Assembly: GCA_964384625.1 (NCBI GenBank)
Contig: CAYLNH010000202.1
Coordinates: 1 to 13,502, forward strand
Length of the DNA: 13,502 nucleotides
Origin: CAYLNH01 sp964384625
GTDB lineage: Bacteria; Verrucomicrobiota; Lentisphaeria; JABSQK01
Reading direction: 5' to 3'
Position 1 is the first letter of the stretch, and each line of letters opens with the position of its first letter. The translations under genes were made by a program, and so were the position numbers. Positions 7,220-13,502 of this stretch are shown piece by piece. The notes beneath the pieces were generated by a model. The model had not been told where the DNA came from, made no database searches, and saw only the letters and a program-made list of their open reading frames with translations.

Positions 7220-7592
7220 CAGCCGCGGGCGTTTGATAGAGGAATTACCCGTATGATCAGTTTGAGGTAACGGATGACGCGATCCGGCAATGCCTGACGA
7301 ATCCGCGCTTTCGCATTTCGCCGCCGTCGACGCTGATTGGGCAGACAAAGAACCGGACCGGTGAAGTCGACGGGATTGCGGCGGTGTTCCTGGACGGGCA
7401 TGCGGGGTTCGTGATGAGCATTGAACGACCGATTGCCGGCCGCTGCACGCGGGCTGCCGGCGGGGCGGATGCACAGCACGGCGGGAACGGGGCGCCGCCC
7501 CTTCAACCCCGCCTCCGCCACGGCGGACAAGTATCGGCAGCGGCGCACTGGACCCCACAGTGGGCGCGCGGCGCGGCAGGAGGCGCTGGGCG
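7220..7592. other. Gene-poor gap between lyase and VWA operon
   Basis: These 373 bp hold the lyase upstream region and the 3' end of the VWA operon. I see no confident gene. On the plus strand the frame from 7240 to about 7430 reads like protein, including EVDGIAAVFLDGHAGFVMS, but has no start codon at its beginning and no domain I can name. The right part holds a GC hairpin (GGGGCG-C-CGCCCC, 7489-7501), a REP-like palindrome (7515-7531) and CCCAC-A-GTGGG at 7554-7564. These sit downstream of the operon in its reading direction and could stabilise or end the transcript, though no T tract follows. Confidence 0.6.
7515..7531. repeat. REP-like palindrome, copy 2
   Basis: CCGCC (7515-7519) pairs with GGCGG (7522-7526) around AC and is followed by ACAAG. 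The right half, ACGGCGGACAAG at 7520-7531, is identical to that at 4631-4642. It lies about 60 bp beyond the stop of the VWA/GATase-like gene, in its 3' untranslated region. Confidence 0.55.
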
Positions 7593-9911
7593 TCAGTCGA
7601 GATACCAGCGCTTGCGGAAGAAGTACTCGACGCAAAGGACGATCAGGGCGAAGAGCAGCATGCCAAGCGTGTCCCACAGCGGCAGGCGTTCGCGGACGTC
7701 GACCGTCGGGCGTTTTGCGGCGATGCGTTCGAGGACGGACCGGGAGAATGTCGCCAACGCGGCTTTGTCATTGAGGATGGCCGGGTCTTCGACCGGGAAG
7801 ACCGCACCGCCGGTGGCGTCGGCGACTTCGTGGAGGAGTTCGAGGTGGACGCCGGAGTTCTGGAACTCGCGGTTGATCTTGCGGACGAAGAGGACCTTGG
7901 GTTCGGCATTGAACTCTGGTGCCAGCGACAGATTCAGTTCGCCGACGGCTTCGGGGTAGAAAACGCTGCGGTAGAAACCGGGACGGTTCGGCATCGCCGG
8001 CAGAGTCAGGGTGTTGCGGGTATCGCCGGCGCGCACCGTGACGTCGACGGACTCGCCCAGGTACGGGGTGAAGTCGCGGTTGCGGACGGCGGCGCTGACG
8101 GTGACCGGGTCGCCCAGGTTGGCTTCGACGAGGTTCAGGCGCAGTTCCGACTGGGCCGACTTCTGCAGCAGGTGCGGCAGGCCGAGGAACTGCGCGGCCT
8201 TGCCCCAGAAGTCGCGGAAATAGCGGTCGCCGTATTCCTTGCGCCAGCGCCAGGAGGAGTCGAATCCGAGGTACAGAACCAGGCCTTTCCCGCTGTTGTG
8301 GTAGACCACGGCGGGGACCTTCTGGCGCCGGCTGCGGCCGGTGGTGGCCCAGAGCAGGGGCAGGCCGGACGGCTTCAGCGTGGCCGGCGGGCATTCCTCG
8401 TACATCGGCGGGAAGCTCTGCCAGATGGTGTTGTTCCGTTTCTGATCGGCGTCGAACATGACCAGGGGGTTGGTCACGCCTTCATCGGCGACGGCGAGGA
8501 ACCACGGGGTTTTGAAGGGGACGGTCATCTCCTGGCGGAAGCTGGCGCGGCCGGCTTTCCTGGTCAGGCGGACGGGGAGCAATTTGGCCAGGGGAGTGCC
8601 GATTGTGCTGTACGGCATATTGATCCCGTCGGAGCTGATGGCCAGGCCGCCGCCTTCTTCGGTGATGAACTGGACCAGGAGCTGCTGGAATTTCGCCGGC
8701 AGGGTATGGGCGTCGACGTTGCCGATGATGACCAGATCGTAGTTGTTGAAGAGATCTTCTTCTTTGACGGGCAGCCTGGCGAGATAGCGGCTGGGCTGGC
8801 GGCGCTGCATTCGCGGGTCGATGGACTGGAGGTAGATCTTCTGGTTGATCCGGCGGTCGCGATCGAAGCCGCCGGTGAGATAGCGGTACTCCCAGCTTGG
8901 CGTGCTGAAGATGATCAGCAGACGCAGCTTGTCTTTGATCACGCGGATCTTGCGGCGGACGATATTGTTCTCGGTGCTCATCTCGTCCGGGAACGGCGTG
9001 GTGGCGACCTCGAGTTCGTACACGCCGGTCTGGTCGGGTTTGAACTCGACGGGGAACGAACTGTCGCGGCTGCCGGTGAAGACAACGTCCTCGACGGAGA
9101 TCGGGCGGTTGGCGAAACGCGCTTTGGCCGGGGCGGTGCGACCGGCATAGCCGTTCTGCTGGACCCCGACGAAGAAGCGCGCTTTCTCTTCGACGAAGAC
9201 GACGTCGTCGCCGAAGATGTGCTCGAGGGAGACATCCCTGGGTTCGGTTTGCCCGATGGGTACAGCGTAGACGGGGGTGCCGCGCCGTTTGAAATCGCGG
9301 AGCATGGCGAGCAGGGGTTCGCCGGTGTTATGGGCGCCGTCGGTCAGGATAAGGACGCCGGCGAGCGCGTCGCCGCGGTGTTGGTTGAGGGCGCCTCTGG
9401 AGAGCTTGACGATCGAGGTCTGGCGGCCGCTGGTGGTGATCTCGGCGGCGCCGATCGGCGTCCACGCGGCGTGGGCTTCGCCGAAGAGATAGTGGGTCTG
9501 TTCCAGTTGCTTGACCTCCTCGGCCTGCCCGGCCATGGCTTGCGCCAGCCGGCGGGCGGCGTCGAGCCGCGGGGCGTTGTTGACGTCGCTGATGCGCATG
9601 CTGTCGGTCTGATCGGTGACAATGGGGACGACGCCGGTTGGCCGGCTGACGCCTTTGATCACGAGTTCGGGGCGTCCGAGCATCAGCAACAGGAGGATGA
9701 AGAAAATCGAACGGCAGGTGGTGAGCACGATGCGTTTGCCGCGGGTCAGGCGTTTCTCGCGGCGGTAGAGATAGATGGCCAGCGCGACGCCGCCGATGCC
9801 GAGCAGGAGCGTGACCCAGAGCGGGAACCGCGTGTCGAGGCGGAGGTCGGTGATGCTCTCGATGGTGGGCAGTCGTTCGCTGCCGCTGAGCCATTGCAGT
9901 AGTCGTCTCAT
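7593..9911 (-). CDS. Membrane protein with VWA and GATase-like domains
   Basis: A 772-residue inner-membrane protein. Two hydrophobic helices lie at about 30-48 and 65-79, and a third at about 747-764 just before the charged C-terminus. Between them comes a von Willebrand A domain at about 93-240. Its metal site reads DQTDS (D100, T102, S104), a DxTxS variant of the MIDAS motif, with a second acidic motif LTDGAHNTG (D191). Residues about 245-330 look like an Ig-like segment, and about 340-470 like a class I glutamine-amidotransferase-like fold (DLVIIGNVDA, FITEEGGGLAIS) without a recognisable Cys-His-Glu triad. Large VWA proteins of this design follow MoxR and DUF58 genes in Planctomycetes and relatives. 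The start is secure: GGAGG lies 5 nt upstream, and the ATG overlaps the preceding stop as ATGA, indicating translational coupling. It is the last gene of the operon. The exact function is unknown. Confidence 0.86.
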   Translation of the reverse strand: MRRLLQWLSGSERLPTIESITDLRLDTRFPLWVTLLLGIGGVALAIYLYRREKRLTRGKRIVLTTCRSIFFILLLLMLGRPELVIKGVSRPTGVVPIVTDQTDSMRISDVNNAPRLDAARRLAQAMAGQAEEVKQLEQTHYLFGEAHAAWTPIGAAEITTSGRQTSIVKLSRGALNQHRGDALAGVLILTDGAHNTGEPLLAMLRDFKRRGTPVYAVPIGQTEPRDVSLEHIFGDDVVFVEEKARFFVGVQQNGYAGRTAPAKARFANRPISVEDVVFTGSRDSSFPVEFKPDQTGVYELEVATTPFPDEMSTENNIVRRKIRVIKDKLRLLIIFSTPSWEYRYLTGGFDRDRRINQKIYLQSIDPRMQRRQPSRYLARLPVKEEDLFNNYDLVIIGNVDAHTLPAKFQQLLVQFITEEGGGLAISSDGINMPYSTIGTPLAKLLPVRLTRKAGRASFRQEMTVPFKTPWFLAVADEGVTNPLVMFDADQKRNNTIWQSFPPMYEECPPATLKPSGLPLLWATTGRSRRQKVPAVVYHNSGKGLVLYLGFDSSWRWRKEYGDRYFRDFWGKAAQFLGLPHLLQKSAQSELRLNLVEANLGDPVTVSAAVRNRDFTPYLGESVDVTVRAGDTRNTLTLPAMPNRPGFYRSVFYPEAVGELNLSLAPEFNAEPKVLFVRKINREFQNSGVHLELLHEVADATGGAVFPVEDPAILNDKAALATFSRSVLERIAAKRPTVDVRERLPLWDTLGMLLFALIVLCVEYFFRKRWYLD

Positions 9912-11914
9912 GCGGTCCTCCGGAAGAAATGCGCGTAGATCTCCAGCGCCAGCGCGGCGAGCAGGAAGAGCGCGAAATAGAGTCCGAGATCATTGCGGCC
10001 GCCGCTGCCGTTGGACTCGTCGGCCGGGGCGTTGTAGATCAGGCCGGCGTTGATTGCCGGGGCGATCTCGGCGGCGGTGACGGGCGCCGGATCGGAGTCG
10101 CCGGCCGGCGCGTTGTAGGCCAGGCGCAGGATCTCCTTGCCGTCCTGAAAGACGCGATAGACGCCGAACTTGAGGCCTTCGGGAAAGACCAGTTGGCTGT
10201 CGGCGCCGACGCCGTTGACGGCGACGGGCCAGGTTTTGCCGGCTTCATCGCGCAGGGAGTATTTGTTGACGGGGTTGAGGAAGGGCCGGTTCCAGGTGGC
10301 AAGCGGCGTTTCGGTGGTGTAGACGAGACGATGATTGCGGGTGTTCCAGAGGGCGCGCAGGAGGACCTGGACGAAGTTCGGGTTGTAGTGCAGGTTGCCG
10401 TAGCCCTGCCAGGGCAGGAAGCCGCAGAGACTGACGCGGCCTTTGCCGTACGGAAGTGAGACAGCGGTCGCGCCGGCCTTGTGGATCAACCCCGCATTGG
10501 CTTTGCCGTTGACCTCGAATGTCAGGCTGCGGCTGAAGATGATCTTCTCCGGCTGCAGTTCCGGGCTGTTCATGAAACTTGCCCAGGTGTCGGTGAGCCG
10601 GTCGGGGTCGAGGGTCTGGGCCTCGGGTTGTACGGCGGCGGTCACCTTAAAGACCTCGGCTTCGTTGGCGGCTGCGGCCGGCAGGAAGGCAAGCAGGCCG
10701 CCGCCGCTCTTGACAAAGTCCCGAAGCTTTTTGGCGTACTGCGCGGTGTCGGTCAACGGCAGGTTGATGGTGACGACGACATCGAATTCGCTGATCGGCT
10801 TGGTCATCAACCCGACGGGCGAGGTCGCTTCGTACTGCAGTTGCGCTTCCGGGACGAGGGCGCGGACGGCGGCGTGGACGTAGGTGTCCAGCGGGAAATC
10901 CGCTTCGGCAGCGCGCGGCCGGACGGCGAGCACTCGCAGGCGATCCGGGATATGCAGGGCCAGCTTGCGGCGGTTGTCGGTCGGCAGGACGTCCTCGTCG
11001 AGGGCAAACTCGGCGGTATACCAGCCGTCTTCGGGCAGGGACAGGGAGAAGTTCAGGTCTTTCCGCCGGTGCGGCGGCAAGCGGATCGGCCGCTTCTCCC
11101 GGAGCTTGCCGTCGAGGAACAGCGAGACAGTCGTCTTCATCTCGGTATCGGCGTAGTTCCTGGTGACGACGTGGATAAAGCACTCGCGGCCGGCGAAGGC
11201 GCCGTCGTCGGAGACAGTGACCGACTCGATGGCCGCGTTCTCGAGGGTTTTGCGCGGATCGACCTGCTGCCAGATGACCGGTATTCCGGGTTGCAGGTTC
11301 TGGAGGGCTTCCGCGGTGGTCTGGGCATTGCCGAACCACTCCTTCTGGAAGTCGCCGAAGACCATTACCTGCTGGGCTTCCTTGCGTCTCGGCAGCGCGG
11401 CGAGATCGGCGAAGAACCGGCGGTCGCCGGCGAATTCATGGCTGAGTGTGAGACTTGAGATCTCGTTCTTCAGGAGGGCCTTTTCGCGGCTGAAATTCTC
11501 GACTACCGGCCGCAGCCGGCCGTCAAAGGCGTAGATTGCCGCGTCGGCATCGAGTTTTTCCACCATCCGGGCGGCCTGGGTTTTGGCTTGTTCGAGCCGG
11601 TTTTCATTCTGCAGGGTGGTCCCCATGCTCGGCGACGTGTCGATGACGACCATGGTGCGGGCGCCGCCGCTGCCGCGCTTGAGGGACGGGCGGCTGAGCA
11701 GCAGGACGAGCGCGGCAAGCAGGAGGAGCTTGGCGATGAGTTTGAGGATCTCGGTGAGTTTGATGCGCTGCTTGCGCTGGATCAGCGCCTGCCGCATCCA
11801 GGGATAGGCCGCCCAGTAGAGCACGAGTTTCTTGCGGTTGATGAACAACAGCAGGAGGATCGGCACGGCCAGTGCCAGCAGGCCCCACAGCAGGAATGGA
11901 TTGAGAAACTGCAT
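9908..11914 (-). CDS. BatA-like VWA membrane protein
   Basis: A 668-residue inner-membrane protein. The N-terminus MQFLNPFLLWGLLALAVPIL is the typical BatA (aerotolerance regulator N-terminal) segment, with helices at about 5-25 and 56-74. It is followed by a VWA domain whose MIDAS motif is intact: DTSPS with D92, S94 and S96. The long middle region (about 240-620) carries Ig-like and GATase-like stretches (FDVVVTINLP, FVKSGGGLLAFLP), and a final helix lies at about 643-660 before FFRRTA. In Bacteroides the Bat proteins were linked to oxygen tolerance; in PVC bacteria the role is untested. The start lies 4 nt after the DUF58 stop, with GAGG upstream inside that gene's end, and its own stop overlaps the next start. 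Presumed partners are the MoxR ATPase and the DUF58 protein of the same operon. Confidence 0.88.
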   Translation of the reverse strand: MQFLNPFLLWGLLALAVPILLLLFINRKKLVLYWAAYPWMRQALIQRKQRIKLTEILKLIAKLLLLAALVLLLSRPSLKRGSGGARTMVVIDTSPSMGTTLQNENRLEQAKTQAARMVEKLDADAAIYAFDGRLRPVVENFSREKALLKNEISSLTLSHEFAGDRRFFADLAALPRRKEAQQVMVFGDFQKEWFGNAQTTAEALQNLQPGIPVIWQQVDPRKTLENAAIESVTVSDDGAFAGRECFIHVVTRNYADTEMKTTVSLFLDGKLREKRPIRLPPHRRKDLNFSLSLPEDGWYTAEFALDEDVLPTDNRRKLALHIPDRLRVLAVRPRAAEADFPLDTYVHAAVRALVPEAQLQYEATSPVGLMTKPISEFDVVVTINLPLTDTAQYAKKLRDFVKSGGGLLAFLPAAAANEAEVFKVTAAVQPEAQTLDPDRLTDTWASFMNSPELQPEKIIFSRSLTFEVNGKANAGLIHKAGATAVSLPYGKGRVSLCGFLPWQGYGNLHYNPNFVQVLLRALWNTRNHRLVYTTETPLATWNRPFLNPVNKYSLRDEAGKTWPVAVNGVGADSQLVFPEGLKFGVYRVFQDGKEILRLAYNAPAGDSDPAPVTAAEIAPAINAGLIYNAPADESNGSGGRNDLGLYFALFLLAALALEIYAHFFRRTA

Positions 11915-11918
11915 GCGG

Positions 11919-12821
11919 TCAGATACCTCGTGCGATCCGGGTGTTCAGGTATTTGGCGAGCGTCACACCGAAGTTCTGCGATGTATCGCAGAGGATGTAA
12001 TCAACGCCCAGGCGGCGGGATGTCTGCTGCATGTTCTCGAGGTACTCGCCGAAAAGGCGGTTGTAGCTGTCGGCGATATTGCGGCCTTCGACTTCGATCT
12101 TGCCGTCGCCCTCGAGTTCGATGAGCTCGACCTGGCCGGGGTAGTCGAAGTTCATCTCGAGCGGGTCGAGGACATGCAGCAGGATGACCTCGTTCCGGTT
12201 GCCCAGAAGTTTCTTGACGCCGTCGAAGATGACGTCGACGTCGTCGAAGAAATCACTGATGACAAAGACGCATTTGCGCCGACCGACCTGTTCGGCGAGG
12301 GTCGCCAGGACGGGTCCCATGCTGGTGGGGTCCTTCAGCTCGGTGTCTTCCAGATAGGTCGATATCTTGGCGATGATGTCGTCGGCGCCGGTACGCGGGA
12401 TGGTGCCGCGCAGGCGGTTGGTGAAGAATGATGCACTGACCAGATCGTTCTGGCCGATGATCGTGCTGGCAATCGCCACGGCCAGGAAGGCGGCATAGTC
12501 GATCTTGCGGCGCCCGTCGTATTCGAACTTCATTGTTTCGCTGACGTCGGTGACGACGAAGCCGGTGAAGTTCGTCTCCATGGCGTACTGCTTGATCAGG
12601 TACTTGTCGGACTTGAAGTAGGCCTTCCAGTCGAGGTGGCGGAGGTCGTCGCCCGGGGCGTATTGCCGGTGGCCGGCGAACTCGACGGCGAACCCGTGCA
12701 TGGGGGAACGGTGGTTGCCGACGAGGTTGCCTTCGACGAGTGACAGCGGCTTGTAGCCGATCGCCGTGATCCGGCTGACGGCGTCCGCGTCGAAGTATTT
12801 TATCAGTGATGATTCCGACAT
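11919..12821 (-). CDS. DUF58 domain protein
   Basis: A 300-residue soluble protein of the DUF58 family. The signature HRQYAPGDDLRHLDWKAY spans residues 51-68, followed by KYLIKQYAMETN. The rest is a VWA-like fold with a degenerate metal site TDVSETM (D92, S94, T96). No signal peptide or membrane helix is seen. DUF58 proteins are nearly always encoded next to MoxR ATPases and are thought to bridge them to membrane VWA proteins; the molecular role is not established. The gene starts 6 nt after the MoxR stop and ends 4 nt before the BatA-like start. Upstream of the ATG only a weak TAGG is visible, so translation may depend on coupling to moxR. Length is normal for the family. Confidence 0.92.
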   Translation of the reverse strand: MSESSLIKYFDADAVSRITAIGYKPLSLVEGNLVGNHRSPMHGFAVEFAGHRQYAPGDDLRHLDWKAYFKSDKYLIKQYAMETNFTGFVVTDVSETMKFEYDGRRKIDYAAFLAVAIASTIIGQNDLVSASFFTNRLRGTIPRTGADDIIAKISTYLEDTELKDPTSMGPVLATLAEQVGRRKCVFVISDFFDDVDVIFDGVKKLLGNRNEVILLHVLDPLEMNFDYPGQVELIELEGDGKIEVEGRNIADSYNRLFGEYLENMQQTSRRLGVDYILCDTSQNFGVTLAKYLNTRIARGI

Positions 12822-12827
12822 GACGGC

Positions 12828-13502
12828 CTAGTACTTCGGCACGATTTCCAGCAACTGGGTGACGAGCTGATCGGTGGTCAGCCCTTCGGCTTTGGCGGTG
12901 TAGTTAAGTCCGAGGCGGTGGCGCATGACCGGCAGGGCGGCGCGGGCGACGTCGTCACACGACGGCGACGGATTGCCGGCGAGCGCGGCGAAGCATTTGC
13001 CGGCGACGGCCAGGTTGATGGTGGCGCGCGGGCCGGCGCCCCAGGCGATGTAATTGCGGACGAGGTCGGAGGTGCCTTCCTTCTCCGGGCGGGTGGCGCG
13101 GACCAGGTTGTTGGCGTAGTCGATCACGGCGTCGGCAACCGGGATATCGCGAACGATGCCCTGCGCCGCCAGGATCTGGTCGCCGCTGCAGACCCGTTCG
13201 ATCTGCCCGAAACTGTGTTCGGCGACGCGCCGGACGATCTCGGTCTCCTCGTGGGACTCCGGGTAATCGACAAAGATCTTGAAGATGAAGCGGTCCTGCT
13301 GGGCTTCCGGCAGCGGGTAGGTGCCTTCCTGTTCAAGCGGGTTCTGGGTGGCAAGCACGAAGAACGGGCTGGGCAGTTTGTTGATGGTACCGCCGATGGA
13401 CACCTGGCGTTCCTGCATCGACTCGAGCATCGCCGCCTGGGTCTTGGGAAGTCCTCCTTCTTGACCGTTGCTGCCGGGTTGTACAGGAGATCTAGCGCAT
13501 AC
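12828..13502 (-). CDS. MoxR-family AAA+ ATPase, C-terminal part (5' end broken or cut)
   Basis: The recognisable part starts with PKTQAAMLESMQERQVSIGG, which in MoxR proteins follows the Walker B strand. It continues with sensor 1 (FFVLATQNPLEQEGTYPLPE), the arginine-finger region AQQDRF and the helical lid, to the end EIVPKY. The sensor 2 region lies around GAGPRATINLA. Full MoxR proteins are about 320-340 residues; about 207 are seen. The Walker A and Walker B motifs are missing. The frame stays open to the window edge, but residues encoded by about 13452-13502 (VCARSPVQPGSNGQEGG) do not match MoxR, which should read a Walker B strand and DEINRA there. No other minus-strand frame supplies it. 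This is either an assembly junction at a contig end or a real rearrangement. The first gene of the operon, it is presumed to act with the DUF58 and VWA proteins encoded downstream. Confidence 0.85.
   Translation of the reverse strand, partial: VCARSPVQPGSNGQEGGLPKTQAAMLESMQERQVSIGGTINKLPSPFFVLATQNPLEQEGTYPLPEAQQDRFIFKIFVDYPESHEETEIVRRVAEHSFGQIERVCSGDQILAAQGIVRDIPVADAVIDYANNLVRATRPEKEGTSDLVRNYIAWGAGPRATINLAVAGKCFAALAGNPSPSCDDVARAALPVMRHRLGLNYTAKAEGLTTDQLVTQLLEIVPKY

Noticed and set aside
7489..7501. Intrinsic terminator at the end of the VWA operon
   Set aside because: The GC hairpin has no following T tract in the direction of transcription, so it is reported only as a hairpin.
7220..7558. 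113-residue N-terminal extension of the lyase
   Set aside because: The extension is Arg/Ser/Pro-rich and would bury the lipoprotein signal peptide; the starts at 7219 or 7204 fit the lipobox.
7560..9902. 780-codon plus-strand open frame
   Set aside because: It mirrors the VWA/GATase-like gene on the other strand and encodes an acidic, Gly-rich peptide without domains.
10481..11458. 325-codon plus-strand open frame
   Set aside because: Antisense shadow of the BatA-like gene, which has a clear N-terminal family segment and MIDAS motif.

Overview
The window is a GC-rich bacterial segment. The gene content suggests the PVC superphylum (Lentisphaerota, Kiritimatiellota, Verrucomicrobia or Planctomycetes). 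Two divergent URO-D-fold methyltransferase-like proteins, a heparinase II/III-type lipoprotein lyase and a MoxR/DUF58/BatA-like gene set with large membrane VWA proteins are all common there. This placement is an inference from gene families; there is no rRNA or other phylogenetic marker in the window.

Layout from left to right. Positions 1-374 hold a tandem array of about 7.5 copies of a 49-53 bp palindromic, REP-like unit. It starts 4 bp past the stop of a minus-strand gene (379-2277) encoding a PfkB/RfaE1-type sugar kinase fused to a HAD phosphatase. Directly upstream of that gene, in the same direction, is a URO-D-family protein (2300-3367). A second URO-D-family gene (3433-4464) runs the other way from a 65 bp divergent intergenic region. 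Positions 4465-5113 carry no convincing gene but are rich in inverted repeats: a perfect 15 bp hairpin, a REP-like palindrome and a MITE-like pair of inverted ends. Then comes a minus-strand secreted lipoprotein of the heparinase II/III-like polysaccharide lyase fold (5114-7219), and a second gene-poor gap (7220-7592) with another copy of the REP-like palindrome.

Positions 7593-13502 are one tightly packed minus-strand operon: a MoxR AAA+ ATPase (broken or cut at the right edge), a DUF58 protein, a BatA-like VWA membrane protein and a larger VWA/GATase-like membrane protein. Gaps are 6 and 4 nt, followed by an ATGA overlap. By family knowledge, MoxR ATPases act with VWA and DUF58 partners as chaperone-like systems at or near the membrane; the client here is unknown.

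The most interesting items are the hairpin array with a structure-preserving variant unit, the kinase-phosphatase fusion next to URO-D proteins, the MITE-like inverted repeat whose edge supplies part of the lyase stop codon, and the abrupt loss of MoxR homology in the last ~50 bp. I see no CRISPR, phage, tRNA, rRNA or defence system.
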